Shown here piece after piece: positions 25,667 through 35,021 of a stretch of 64,000 nucleotides of DNA (the first letter of the stretch is position 1; each line of letters begins with the position of its first letter). The notes below the pieces were generated by a model that saw only the letters and a program-made list of their open reading frames with translations, ran no database searches and was not told the origin of the DNA. Made by a program: the position numbers and the translations under genes. This stretch comes from UBA1952 sp965200035 (lineage in GTDB: Bacteria > Bacteroidota > Bacteroidia > Chitinophagales > Chitinophagaceae): contig OZ241334.1 in the NCBI GenBank assembly GCA_965200035.1, positions 3,162,001 through 3,226,000 on the forward strand, written 5' to 3'.

Positions 25667-27745
25667 CTAATGTGCATAGCGGAGCGAGATGCCGGCAAAG
25701 AAACTGCGCCCGGGTGAGGTATTGTAGTACCTTCCTCCGAACGCATTAATATCCGGTCCCGCGCTGTAGGTCACGTCCAGCAGGTTTTCCGCACCGGCAA
25801 ACAACTCTGCAACGCAGCCTTTTTTCAGCTTTAATTCATAGGCCGCTCTGGCGCCCAGTAGATGATAAGCGGGATTCATGTCCGTATTGGCATCATTAAG
25901 CGGAAAGGCATCGTTGTAGAGGTAAGTTATATTCAGGTAAGCCCCGTAATGACTATGGATGGACACGCTGGCAGATAAAGTATGCGGCGATACGCCGGGC
26001 AGCCGGTTTCCGGAATAGTCCTTATCGATCTGGATAAACTGACCATAGCGAAAATACTGGTAGGTGTAAGAAGCCTGTATGGAAGCATCGCCGAATGAAT
26101 TGTTTCCTTGTTTAAGCAGGATGTACGTCAGCGCCAGCTCAGCTCCAAGCTGCTCCGTATTGCCGCTGTTGGTATAATAGTCGCCGCTGGATGCATCGCG
26201 GCGCTGCACAATCGTGTGGTTGAGCCCGAAATAATAAATGCCGGCATCATAGCTCAGCCGCTGCTGCCAGAAGCTGCCCCGCGCTCCCAATTCATAATTC
26301 CAGCCATATTCAGGGGCAAGGTCCAGATTCAATGCGCTGCCGCTGGGAGCCATTTCTGAGCTGGCGGGCGGAGAAAATCCGCGTGATATCACACCATATA
26401 CAGACACCGTATTGTTCCATTTTTTGAGCAGTGCGAAGCGCGGTGACAGCTCATTATTAAAGTTGCGCATCTGCCCGCCATACGCCGGTGAAGAAAGGAG
26501 ATCATAGCTCAGCCGCAGTGCGCTGATGCTGGCTCCAGCAGTGAGTTTCCAGCCTTTCGGAAAGTTGAAGGTAAGCTGTGTAAAACCGGTCATCTGGCGA
26601 CTTTGTACCGATTCATCCGTTTGCAAAGTATCCGGTTCACCGCCGCGGTTGGCATAAGTGCCTATGGTTGTGAAATTCTGCTGAAACTCTGCGCCGGCCA
26701 GCCATTGAACCTGCACGCTTTGAATATGGCCATCATATTTTAATACAGACCTGCCTCCGAAGTTGGGCTCAGAGGTACGCGAATAATTCCTGATATTCGG
26801 ATTGCGCATCTGTGAATAGACGCCATAAAAGGTAGTCGTATTCTGCCAGTGGCTGCTTAGCTGCTGATGCACGGAAAAGCCCGCCAGCACCGTCTGCTGA
26901 TAAATGGTAGCGCCGGCCTCTTCCGCACTTGGCGAAGCCCCTGCTCTGGGGCGGGCCATGCGTGGAGCGCTGTCCCACTCACGTAAGGTGAGCGCTCCGG
27001 GAGTTTCATAAGTAAGATTGCCGTACAGGAAATGTGCATCTAGCTTAGTTGATTTGCTCAATGCGCTGCTGGCATCCCAGGAAAATACATCGCGCTGCAT
27101 GGCGGTCTGCGCGCGGTAGCCATCCGAGGTCAGGCGCTGATAGCGAATCGTGTTGTGTGTGCCTTCCTTCCCGAAGCGAACCTCGCCGGCAAGGTTCAGC
27201 ATACCATAGCTACCGGCTGTGGCTTCTACTTTTGCGCCCGTTGTCCAGGGCTCAGCTTCGCTGTTGATCAGCACCACGCCTCCTGTTCCTGCGCCATAGA
27301 GGCTGCTGCCTGGTCCTTTCAGTATTTCAATAGATGCAAAGTTGTAGTAGCCAAGCTGGTTCAGATAAGTAGTGCCGCCGGGGTCGGTAAAAGAAATATC
27401 GTTGTAATAGATTTTGACATTGCGCACTCCAAATGGGGACCGCAATGAGCTGCCCCGCACGGCCAGCCGGTAAGATCCGGGAGAGCGCTCTTCCATCCGT
27501 ACACCCGGCAATGAATTGACTGCATTGACGATGCTGGCGTTACCATACATATGGAGCAGCGTATCCGAAATCAGGCCGATAGCGGCTGGGATGTTGATGA
27601 GCGAGGTGTTCTGCTCATAGGCATGGACTGTTATTTCATTGAGCTTTAAAGAAGACTGTGCAGCAGGCGTATCAGAAAATAGCTGTTGGGAATACACTGT
27701 GATACTCATCCCAGACAACAGGCAACAAAATAAGAATAGCTTCAT
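25667..27745 (-). CDS. TonB-dependent receptor (siderophore/vitamin type)
   Basis: 692 residues with a signal peptide (MKLFLFCCLLSGMSITVYSQ). The plug domain starts near residue 35 and shows SLPGVRMEERSPGSYRLAVRG (about 86-106) and IEILKGPGSSLYGAGTGGVVLI, the classic TonB plug motifs. The rest is a 22-strand barrel ending GRSFFAGISLRYAH. It lacks the N-terminal carboxypeptidase-regulatory domain of SusC proteins, so it is closer to FhuA/BtuB/CirA-type receptors. The ligand is probably a metal chelate or cofactor, but nothing nearby identifies it. Confidence 0.9.
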   Translation of the reverse strand: MKLFLFCCLLSGMSITVYSQQLFSDTPAAQSSLKLNEITVHAYEQNTSLINIPAAIGLISDTLLHMYGNASIVNAVNSLPGVRMEERSPGSYRLAVRGSSLRSPFGVRNVKIYYNDISFTDPGGTTYLNQLGYYNFASIEILKGPGSSLYGAGTGGVVLINSEAEPWTTGAKVEATAGSYGMLNLAGEVRFGKEGTHNTIRYQRLTSDGYRAQTAMQRDVFSWDASSALSKSTKLDAHFLYGNLTYETPGALTLREWDSAPRMARPRAGASPSAEEAGATIYQQTVLAGFSVHQQLSSHWQNTTTFYGVYSQMRNPNIRNYSRTSEPNFGGRSVLKYDGHIQSVQVQWLAGAEFQQNFTTIGTYANRGGEPDTLQTDESVQSRQMTGFTQLTFNFPKGWKLTAGASISALRLSYDLLSSPAYGGQMRNFNNELSPRFALLKKWNNTVSVYGVISRGFSPPASSEMAPSGSALNLDLAPEYGWNYELGARGSFWQQRLSYDAGIYYFGLNHTIVQRRDASSGDYYTNSGNTEQLGAELALTYILLKQGNNSFGDASIQASYTYQYFRYGQFIQIDKDYSGNRLPGVSPHTLSASVSIHSHYGAYLNITYLYNDAFPLNDANTDMNPAYHLLGARAAYELKLKKGCVAELFAGAENLLDVTYSAGPDINAFGGRYYNTSPGRSFFAGISLRYAH

Positions 27746-27811
27746 AGGCCGGATTACAAATGCAATGCCATAATTATCAGGCCAATCTTTTTTCTCAGAA
27801 GGAAATACATA

Positions 27812-27845
27812 AAAAACCGGCTGCTGATGAAAGCCGCCGGTTTTT
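27812..27845 (-). terminator. Terminator of the L,D-transpeptidase-like gene
   Basis: AAAAACCGGC and GCCGGTTTTT pair around a 14-nt loop on the minus strand, 25 bp after the stop. Confidence 0.75.
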
Positions 27846-27869
27846 ACAGAAAGAATTTTTATTCAGCCC

Positions 27870-28721
27870 TTACAGGTGATTCGCAGGTTGTACAAATACG
27901 GTGATGGTATCACGCTTAGGCATAGTGGTAGCCAGCTTTACCGGATGTGCGGCTGGCAGCATTGCCATACGGTTGCCGGCAGGCGCATTGTCCACGTGCT
28001 TGTTGATCCAGTAAGCAGTTTTTAGGTAAGTCTTCTGCGGATAATAAACGAACAGGCAGGTACGGTCCTTGATGGTATTGATGATGGCAGGCGCGAGCTT
28101 TGAATTTACTGCAGGACAGCCCCAGCTGCGGCCAAGACGCTGATTGCCGGCAATGAAATCTTTGCACACATAATCAGCACCATGCACCACAATACCACGG
28201 TCAAGCGCAGCATTGTTAAAGCCATTGTCCATACCATTCAGGCGGAGGGAAGTACCATGCTCACCGGTATAAGTATCGCCGGTCACATAAAGGCCGAGGC
28301 TGCTCTGGTGGGAGTTTTCCAGGTTGGAAAAAGCAGTTGCAAATTCATCGCCCGAACCCTGACCATGTGCTACATAAGTATGCACCAGCACTTTATTGGT
28401 TTTCAGATCAATGATCCACAGGCGGTCCTGATTAGAAGAAAGCGTGAAGTCAGCGATAGTAAGGATTTGCTTATCGTCATTCAGCTTACCGGCGTCCTTC
28501 AGATTCAGGTAGCCCTTCATCGCCATTTTAAAAACTTCGGGATTCAGCCTATCACCCTTGCCAAAATCAATGTCATTATACACACTGGAGATGTAGCCGT
28601 CCACATCAGAAGCGGCATTGCCAACTACAACATAAGTAGGCTCAGAAGCCCTGACAGATTGGTGATAAAAAGAACTCAACAGATAGATCGAAAAACACAG
28701 CACACTTTTCTTTACAACCAC
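27870..28721 (-). CDS. Murein L,D-transpeptidase catalytic domain family protein
   Basis: 283 residues starting at GTG, with a signal peptide (KKSVLCFSIYLLSSFYHQSVRA). The catalytic segment carries HGADYVCKDF and LGRSWGCPAVNS, the H...SxGC(P) arrangement of YkuD-like L,D-transpeptidases with its nucleophilic Cys. DLKTNKVLVHTYVAHGQG is the other family block. It should act in the periplasm on peptidoglycan, by cross-linking or lipoprotein/amine transfer. The Bacteroidota members form their own subfamily whose reaction is not settled. The C-terminal about 40 residues are Ala/Pro/Lys-rich and poorly conserved in appearance. Confidence 0.85.
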   Translation of the reverse strand: MVVKKSVLCFSIYLLSSFYHQSVRASEPTYVVVGNAASDVDGYISSVYNDIDFGKGDRLNPEVFKMAMKGYLNLKDAGKLNDDKQILTIADFTLSSNQDRLWIIDLKTNKVLVHTYVAHGQGSGDEFATAFSNLENSHQSSLGLYVTGDTYTGEHGTSLRLNGMDNGFNNAALDRGIVVHGADYVCKDFIAGNQRLGRSWGCPAVNSKLAPAIINTIKDRTCLFVYYPQKTYLKTAYWINKHVDNAPAGNRMAMLPAAHPVKLATTMPKRDTITVFVQPANHL

Positions 28722-28975
28722 TAGTCTTACAGTTTTAAGGTGAACGAAATAATTGATGAGTAATGCGTTATATCATAGGCGACTTGTACAAATATACACC
28801 TTTAGCGGTGTCAAACAAGGAAAATGGCTTCGTTTAACGCCCGTTTAACCCGTGTTAAGAAAAATAAAAAACCGCGCAAAACCTGTATCGGCAAAGGTTT
28901 CGGGCAATCAAACGTTATGCATTTTACCACAAACAGCATTGCCAATAGCTATACCATTACCACAAAGGAAATGTT

Positions 28976-28983
28976 TACTTTTG
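28976..28983 (+). promoter_or_regulatory. -7 box (TACTTTTG) of the thiolase gene
   Basis: Exact TAnnTTTG, 28 bp before the thiolase ATG. A TTG lies too far upstream, so only the -7 element is supported. Confidence 0.4.
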
Positions 28984-29011
28984 GCCGTCTTTTAAAAACA
29001 TTGAACTAGAA

Positions 29012-30190
29012 ATGAAAGAAGTGTATATCGTTTCTGCCGTACGCACCGCGATCGGTAGCTGGGGCGGAGCGCTGAAAGATTTCTCGGCTACAAAGCTGGG
29101 CTCTTTCGCCATCAAGAGCGCCATCGAGCGCGCCGGTATTAAACCGGAAGAAATCAATGAAGTGCTTATGGGCTGTGTACTCCAGGCTAACCTGGGTCAG
29201 GCGCCTGCCCGCCAGGCTGCCCGCGCGGCCGGGGTACCGGATAATGTGCCCTGCACTACCGTTAATAAAGTATGTGCAAGCGGTATGAAATCCATCATGC
29301 AGGGCGCTCAGGCCATTATGCTAGGTGATGCCGATGTAGTGGTAGCCGGTGGTATGGAAAGCATGAGCAATGTACCTTTCTACAACGCCAGCCAGCGCTG
29401 GGGCAATAAGTACGGCAATGTGACCATGATCGATGGTTTGGCGCACGACGGACTCACCGATGTATATCACAATTATGCGATGGGCAATGCCGCTGACCTT
29501 TGTGCCAAAGAGTGCAACATCAGCCGCGAAGAGCAGGATGCGTTTGCTACCGAAAGCTACAAGCGCAGCCAGGGTGCTACGGAAGCCGGTAAATTCCAGA
29601 AAGAAATCGTAGCCATCGAAATTCCTCAGAAGAAAGGTGATGCGATTAAGTTCGAAAAAGATGAAGAGCCGTACAATGTAAAGTTTGATAAGATCGCCGG
29701 TCTAAAGCCAGCTTTCAGCAAAGAAGGCACCGCTACAGCCGCCAACTCATCTACCATGAACGATGGCGCTGCTGCCGTAGTGCTGATGAGCAAGGAGAAA
29801 GCAGAAGCGCTGGGCATCAAGCCGCTGGCAAAAATCAAAGGCTATGCCGATGCAGAGCAGGCGCCTGAATGGTTCACTACTTCCCCTTCGCTCGCTGTCC
29901 CGAAAGCAGTGGAGAAAGCAGGCCTGAAGATGGAGGACATCAACTACTTCGAGCTGAACGAAGCCTTCAGCGTAGTGGGCATCGTGAATTCTCAGAAGAT
30001 GAACCTGAAGCCAGAGCAGGTAAATGCCAATGGCGGCGCGGTATCTATCGGTCACCCGTTGGGCGCCAGTGGGGCACGCATTCTCGTTACGCTGCTGAAT
30101 GTACTGGAGCAGAACAACGCCCCATATGGCGCTGCAGGTATCTGTAATGGTGGCGGTGGCGCAAGCGCAATGGTCATCGAGCGTATGTAG
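29012..30190 (+). CDS. Acetyl-CoA C-acetyltransferase (thiolase)
   Basis: 392 residues, full-length thiolase II type. Active-site Cys is C88 (NKVCASGMKS); H348 lies in GHPLGASGARI; C378 lies in CNGGGGASA. The N-terminal REVYIV-like start (MKEVYIVSAVRTAIGSW) is standard. It interconverts two acetyl-CoA and acetoacetyl-CoA, or cleaves longer 3-ketoacyl-CoA in beta-oxidation. No other fatty-acid gene is adjacent, so the direction is undetermined. The leader includes an in-frame-looking basic ORF that I reject. Confidence 0.94.
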   Translation: MKEVYIVSAVRTAIGSWGGALKDFSATKLGSFAIKSAIERAGIKPEEINEVLMGCVLQANLGQAPARQAARAAGVPDNVPCTTVNKVCASGMKSIMQGAQAIMLGDADVVVAGGMESMSNVPFYNASQRWGNKYGNVTMIDGLAHDGLTDVYHNYAMGNAADLCAKECNISREEQDAFATESYKRSQGATEAGKFQKEIVAIEIPQKKGDAIKFEKDEEPYNVKFDKIAGLKPAFSKEGTATAANSSTMNDGAAAVVLMSKEKAEALGIKPLAKIKGYADAEQAPEWFTTSPSLAVPKAVEKAGLKMEDINYFELNEAFSVVGIVNSQKMNLKPEQVNANGGAVSIGHPLGASGARILVTLLNVLEQNNAPYGAAGICNGGGGASAMVIERM

Positions 30191-30334
30191 GCTTTGGCAG
30201 GCTCAGCCTGACAAACGAAAGCGACTATTGTTTCTGTTCAGATAACGCATCAGTGGCTCACGGATTAAATTTCGTGGGCCATTGTATTGTCTGTGAACGG
30301 CTAACGACGTCATTCAAGACTAAAGACGAACGAC

Positions 30335-30342
30335 TATCTTTG
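30335..30342 (+). promoter_or_regulatory. -7 box (TATCTTTG) immediately before mutS
   Basis: Exact TAnnTTTG ending 5 bp before the mutS ATG. If it is used, the transcript would start at or within a base or two of the ATG. Confidence 0.4.
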
Positions 30343-30347
30343 TAAAT

Positions 30348-32969
30348 ATGGCCAAGAAAGAAGCCGGAGAGACCCCGCTCATGAAACAGCACCGGGAGAT
30401 CAAGGCCAGATACCCGGATGCTATACTTCTGTTTCGCGTAGGCGATTTTTATGAAACATTCAATGAGGATGCTGTGGTTGCGTCCCGCATTTTAGGCATT
30501 ACCCTTACTAAAAGAAGCAACGGCGGCGTAGCCAATTCGGACCTTGCAGGCTTCCCATACCATGCGCTCGATACTTATCTGCATAAGCTGGTAAAAGCCG
30601 GTCACCGCGTAGCTATCTGCGATCAGCTCGAAGACCCGAAAGAAGCCAAAGGTATCGTAAAGCGCGGGGTGACCGAACTGGTAACGCCCGGCATTGCCAC
30701 CAGCGATAAGCTGCTGGAAAACAAGACCAATAATTTTCTCGCTGCGTTATACCTTACTGATGCGCAGTGCGGCGTAGCCTTCATCGACATCAGCACCGGC
30801 GAATTTTATACCGCCCAAGGCGATGCTGAGTATATGGATAAGCTGCTGCAGAGCTTTCAGCCATCAGAGATCATTTTATCGAAAAGCAGGCAGAAGCAAT
30901 ACCGAGAGCAAATGGACAGCAAGGTCTATACTTTTGCGCTGGAAGACTGGGTATTTGCCGAGCGCTATGCCTATGATCTGCTGCTCGCACACTTCGATAC
31001 CCAATCGCTGAAAGGCTTTGGGCTGGAGGAGATGAAGCCGGCCATCATCGCCGCAGGCGCTGCTCTGCATTATCTGAAAGATACCGAGCATCCCAACCTG
31101 CAGCACATTTCCGGCATTCAGCGCATCGTAGCAGAGTCTTTCCTTTGGATGGACCGGTTTACCATCCGCAATCTGGAGCTGCTCTCTTCAACAGACGGTG
31201 GGGGCATTAATCTGCTGCAGGCCATCGATAATACCTGTACACCTATGGGCGCGCGGCTGCTTAAGCGGTGGATGATCTTTCCCTTGTTTGACCTGCAGGG
31301 CATTGAAGCCCGGCTGTCGCTGGTGGAATTTTTTATCCGCGAGCAGGAAGTGAGCCGGCAGATTCTGCAGCATATCAAGCAGGTCGGTGATGTGGAGCGG
31401 CTTATCAGCCGCATCCCGCTCAAGAAAGCCTCGCCGCGCGAGGTGATGCAGCTGGCCAGAGGATTGTGGCACGTAGAAGAAGTGCAGCGCATTTGTAAAG
31501 AATCAGGCTCGCCGCAGCTGGAGCAAATGGTACAGTCCATTCAGCCATGCGCAGAGCTGCAGCAGCGGATTAAAAATACCATTCTCGAAGAAGCCCCCGC
31601 CGTAGCTGCAAAAGGCGGTATGATCAAAGATGGCATTCATGAAGTGCTGGATGACCTGCGCAAAATATCGCGCAGCGGCAAGGAATATCTTTTGCAGATA
31701 CAGCAGACCGAAGCCCAACGCACCGGAATTACTTCGCTAAAGGTATCTTACAATAATGTGTTTGGCTATTACTTGGAAGTAACTCATGCCCACAAAGACA
31801 AAGTGCCTGCCGAGTGGATACGCAAGCAGACGCTGACCAACGCAGAGCGCTACATTACTCCCGAGCTGAAAGAATACGAGGAAAAAATACTGGGAGCAGA
31901 AGATAAAATACTGGCGATAGAGCTGGATATATACGGTCAGCTGCTGGCGGCGATCGAGCCATTCATCGCCTGTATTCAGGCCAATGCACACATCATTGCC
32001 CAGCTCGATTGCCTGCTGTGCTTTGCGCAGAATGCCCAGCGCTTCAATTATCATCGTCCTGTAATGACGGATGAGCTGGTGCTGGATATACGCAATGGCC
32101 GACATCCGGTGATTGAACAGCGGCTCCCGCCTGGGGAATCTTATGTAGCCAACGATATTTTTCTGGATAAAGAAAGTCAGCAGATCATCATCCTCACCGG
32201 TCCGAACATGAGCGGTAAGTCGGCTCTGTTGCGGCAGGCCGCTATCATTACGCTCATGGCGCATATGGGCTCTTTTGTGCCGGCTGATGCAGCCACCATT
32301 GGCCTCACCGATAAGATATTTACCCGTGTAGGTGCTTCCGATAATCTGAGCGGCGGGGAGAGTACGTTCATGGTAGAGATGAATGAAACAGCCAGCATCA
32401 TCAACAATCTCAGCAACCGCAGTCTGGTACTTCTGGATGAGATCGGTCGCGGCACCAGCACTTATGATGGCATTTCCATTGCCTGGTCTATCGTGGAGCA
32501 TCTGCACCAGCATACGGCGCAGCCCAAGACCTTATTTGCCACACACTATCATGAGCTGAACGAATTGGAGGCACAGCTGCCGAGACTGCGGAACTATCAC
32601 ATTACTCATCAGGAAACCGGAAACAAAGTGATCTTCCTGCGTAAAATGGCGCCGGGAGGCAGCAGGCACAGTTTTGGTATTCAGGTAGCAAGGATGGCCG
32701 GTATGCCGCCGGAGCTGTTGAAGCGTGCTACGCAGATACTGAGCTTGCTGGAGCAAAAGCATGGCAGCGAAGGAGATGAAGTGGTGAAGAAGATCAAAAA
32801 GCAGCAGCCGGCAGCAGCCACATTTCAGCTCAACATTTTCGACGGGCTTTCAGAAGATATACGCCGTATTCAGCAAAAGCTGGATGAAACGGATATCAAC
32901 ACGCTGACGCCCGTGGAAGCGCTGATGAAACTGAACGAGATGAAAGAGATCGTAAAGTCTTATCAGTAG
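30348..32969 (+). CDS. mutS: DNA mismatch repair protein MutS
   Basis: 873 residues, full length. The mismatch-binding N-terminus has LLFRVGDFYETFNEDA with the Phe-x-Glu motif (FYE) that stacks on and contacts the mispair. Connector, lever and clamp domains follow (about 130-560). The ATPase has Walker A GPNMSGKSALLRQ near 620, STFMVEMNE, Walker B LVLLDEIGRGTSTYDG, and ATHYHELNELE. The C-terminal helices include LMKLNEMKEIVKSYQ. It recognises mismatches and recruits MutL. The MutS1 type is indicated by the N-terminal mismatch domain. It is monocistronic; the following gene starts 57 bp on. Confidence 0.97.
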   Translation: MAKKEAGETPLMKQHREIKARYPDAILLFRVGDFYETFNEDAVVASRILGITLTKRSNGGVANSDLAGFPYHALDTYLHKLVKAGHRVAICDQLEDPKEAKGIVKRGVTELVTPGIATSDKLLENKTNNFLAALYLTDAQCGVAFIDISTGEFYTAQGDAEYMDKLLQSFQPSEIILSKSRQKQYREQMDSKVYTFALEDWVFAERYAYDLLLAHFDTQSLKGFGLEEMKPAIIAAGAALHYLKDTEHPNLQHISGIQRIVAESFLWMDRFTIRNLELLSSTDGGGINLLQAIDNTCTPMGARLLKRWMIFPLFDLQGIEARLSLVEFFIREQEVSRQILQHIKQVGDVERLISRIPLKKASPREVMQLARGLWHVEEVQRICKESGSPQLEQMVQSIQPCAELQQRIKNTILEEAPAVAAKGGMIKDGIHEVLDDLRKISRSGKEYLLQIQQTEAQRTGITSLKVSYNNVFGYYLEVTHAHKDKVPAEWIRKQTLTNAERYITPELKEYEEKILGAEDKILAIELDIYGQLLAAIEPFIACIQANAHIIAQLDCLLCFAQNAQRFNYHRPVMTDELVLDIRNGRHPVIEQRLPPGESYVANDIFLDKESQQIIILTGPNMSGKSALLRQAAIITLMAHMGSFVPADAATIGLTDKIFTRVGASDNLSGGESTFMVEMNETASIINNLSNRSLVLLDEIGRGTSTYDGISIAWSIVEHLHQHTAQPKTLFATHYHELNELEAQLPRLRNYHITHQETGNKVIFLRKMAPGGSRHSFGIQVARMAGMPPELLKRATQILSLLEQKHGSEGDEVVKKIKKQQPAAATFQLNIFDGLSEDIRRIQQKLDETDINTLTPVEALMKLNEMKEIVKSYQ

Positions 32970-33026
32970 CTGTTGCCGCAAAACCAGTTTGGCCGTCTGT
33001 AAGTATATACCTGTAAAGCACCTTTT

Positions 33027-33713
33027 TTGAGAAAAAAAACCCTGTTTTTCAAGCTCATGTTTCTTGCTCCCCTGCTTTTCTGGATGAGCTGCATCACCCC
33101 GCGCAAAGGTCCGGCAAGGCGTTATCGCCAGGCTGCAGCACTGGCGCCCTTTGATGTGATCATTGTTCCCGGTATTCCTTACGATGGGCACGCATGGGAT
33201 TCGGTGATGAAAGCGCGCGTGCTCTGGGCATGGATACTCTATAAAAATCATTACACCAAAAATGTGATCTTCTCCGGAGCTGCGGTTTATACGCCTTACA
33301 AGGAAGCCTACATTATGGGACTGTTTGCAGAGAAGATCGGCATTCCTAAAGAGCATATCTTCTATGATACGATGGCACGGCACAGCACAGAGAATGTTTA
33401 TTATTCCTACCTGAAAGCCAAAGAGCTTGGCTTCAAATCCATTGCGCTGGCTACTGATCCGTTCCAGTCGTGGATGCTGCGCTCCTACACCCGCAAGCGT
33501 TTCAGCACACCGATCTATCATTTACCATTCATCACCGATTCGCTGGCCATCTATAATTCAGCCAACCTGCATATCAGCTCAAAAAAATTCAAAGAGCCGG
33601 ATAACTGGACTTCTATCAAGCAACAGGAAAAGTTCAGAAAGCGCTTCCGTGGTACTTTGGGTAAAAGCATTGACTGGTCGCAGCATGAAGACGGGAAGCT
33701 TGGCCCGTTGTAG
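33027..33713 (+). CDS. YdcF-like (DUF218) lipoprotein
   Basis: 228 residues starting at TTG. This start is preferred over ATG 33057 because it supplies the basic n-region MRKKTLFFKL before the hydrophobic stretch and lipobox (FWMSC). The DUF218 domain covers about 45-200: FDVIIVPGIPYDG, NVIFSGAAVYTPYKEAYIM, ENVYYSYLKAKELGFKSIALATDPF. YdcF relatives bind nucleotide cofactors or act in envelope biogenesis (SanA/ElyC), but no enzymatic reaction is established for most. The lipid anchor would place it at the outer face of a membrane. Confidence 0.82.
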   Translation: MRKKTLFFKLMFLAPLLFWMSCITPRKGPARRYRQAAALAPFDVIIVPGIPYDGHAWDSVMKARVLWAWILYKNHYTKNVIFSGAAVYTPYKEAYIMGLFAEKIGIPKEHIFYDTMARHSTENVYYSYLKAKELGFKSIALATDPFQSWMLRSYTRKRFSTPIYHLPFITDSLAIYNSANLHISSKKFKEPDNWTSIKQQEKFRKRFRGTLGKSIDWSQHEDGKLGPL

Positions 33714-33839
33714 ATTCATTGTCAGGCTGAACCTGCCGAAGCCCTCGTGTTATTTCCTTTGGTAGTCCGGTAGGCTTATTTACAAGTAAGGGTTATCGTT
33801 TGGCAAGCTCAGGATGACAAAGGATGATTGGACTAGGTA
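33714..33839. repeat. Intergenic repeats of the CAGGATGAC / CAGGCTGAACCTGCC type
   Basis: Contains GTCAGGCTGAACCTGCCGAA and GGCAAGCTCAGGATGACAAA, similar to fragments at 30197-30215 and 41651-41671. No gene is seen here. Confidence 0.4.
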
Positions 33840-34928
33840 TCAATCCCGCACATCGAGCACATCGCGCAGCGCATTCCCTAAAATGTTGAATGCATACACC
33901 AGCAACATAATAGCGAGCCCCGGAATAATAGCCAGTAGCGGGCGATTGGTAAGCAGGAAGTTGTAATGCTCTTTAATCATTAATCCCCAAGAAGGCTGCG
34001 GCGGCTGTACGCCAATTCCTAAGAAGCTCAGGCCGGCTTCTATAAGAATGGCCGCTGCAAAGTTCGAAGCGGCGATCACCATCAGCGGACCGGCAATATT
34101 GGGCAGTATATGTCGGAAAATAATGCGCACATCAGATAAGCCAAGCGCCTTTGCCGCTGTAATGTATTCCATCTCCCGAAGCACCAATACCTGTCCGCGA
34201 ATCAATCTTGCGGCGCTCACCCACATGGTCAGGCCAATGGCAACGAATATTTCCCAAAAACCCTTGCCAATAGTCAGTGTGATGGAAAACACCAGCAGCA
34301 GGGTAGGGATGGCCCAGAGAATATTGATGATCCACATCACCGCATTGTCTATCCAGCCGCCGAAATAACCGGCTAATGATCCGAGGATAATGCCAATAGT
34401 CAACGAAAGAATAACTGCAACCAGCCCTACCGCAAGGCTTACGCGGCTGCCCACCAGCAGACGGGAAAGAATATCACGGCCATAACGGTCTGTACCCAGA
34501 TAAAAAGTGCGGTGAACCATCAGTCGCTTTTGAATAAAAGCGCGTTGTTCATCCGGTTTATTCTGATGATCCGGCACCAGCTCATTCAGCGGATATGCTA
34601 CCGTATCCGTGATTCCTTCATCAATATAATGATGCAGCAGGAGTTGATTGCCACTGAAATGATAAACAATAAATGGAGTGTAAGTAAAATGGTCTGGCGT
34701 ACCTGAAAAAATACTTCTGTTTTCGCCATTTACAGCTCTCGGAATTTTCAACAACTGAATAGAAAAACCCGGCTTCCGCGCACCCAGCTCAATAATCATA
34801 TTATTGGCATTGGGCGAAGAGTCGGGTGCCACCACATAAGCAAACACGGCCACCAGGCAGGTAAGCGCAATAATGCACATAGCCGCTGCGGCAGAAGGCT
34901 TACGCCAGAGTTTGCTGAATACAGACAT
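33840..34928 (-). CDS. ABC transporter permease, DppC/OppC type
   Basis: 362 residues. A first helix near the N-terminus (AAAAMCIIALTCLVAVFAYVV, about 12-34) is followed by a large periplasmic insert (35-155). Five more helices lie in the BPD-transport-2 domain. The cytoplasmic EAA loop is REMEYITAAKALGLSDVRIIFRHILPN, which binds the ATPase, and TFYLGTDRYGRDILSRLL precedes the domain. Peptide/nickel importers use a DppB-DppC pair with DppA, DppD and DppF. None of these is nearby, so the partners must be elsewhere. Substrate unknown. The insert is larger than in E. coli DppC. Confidence 0.85.
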   Translation of the reverse strand: MSVFSKLWRKPSAAAAMCIIALTCLVAVFAYVVAPDSSPNANNMIIELGARKPGFSIQLLKIPRAVNGENRSIFSGTPDHFTYTPFIVYHFSGNQLLLHHYIDEGITDTVAYPLNELVPDHQNKPDEQRAFIQKRLMVHRTFYLGTDRYGRDILSRLLVGSRVSLAVGLVAVILSLTIGIILGSLAGYFGGWIDNAVMWIINILWAIPTLLLVFSITLTIGKGFWEIFVAIGLTMWVSAARLIRGQVLVLREMEYITAAKALGLSDVRIIFRHILPNIAGPLMVIAASNFAAAILIEAGLSFLGIGVQPPQPSWGLMIKEHYNFLLTNRPLLAIIPGLAIMLLVYAFNILGNALRDVLDVRD

Positions 34929-35021
34929 TTTTTAATGCAAAATTTCGAATGCAAAATGCAAAAACCGATTCGCTGACATTACTCTTACTTTTTTGAATTC
35001 TAAATTTTGCATTTTAAATTA
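34929..35021. repeat. AT-rich TTTGCATTTTGAATT-type repeat
   Basis: Opposed copies of AATGCAAAATTTCGAATGCA and GAATTCTAAATTTTGCATTT flank a short unique segment. Related sequence is at 39838-39868 and 49124-49157. Confidence 0.4.

Noticed and set aside
28824..29009. 61-codon basic open frame before the thiolase gene
   Set aside because: It covers the thiolase promoter box and contains a local repeat (CGTTTAAC); it does not look like a protein.
31737..32513. 258-codon open frame on the minus strand
   Set aside because: Shadow of mutS, which is complete on the plus strand.
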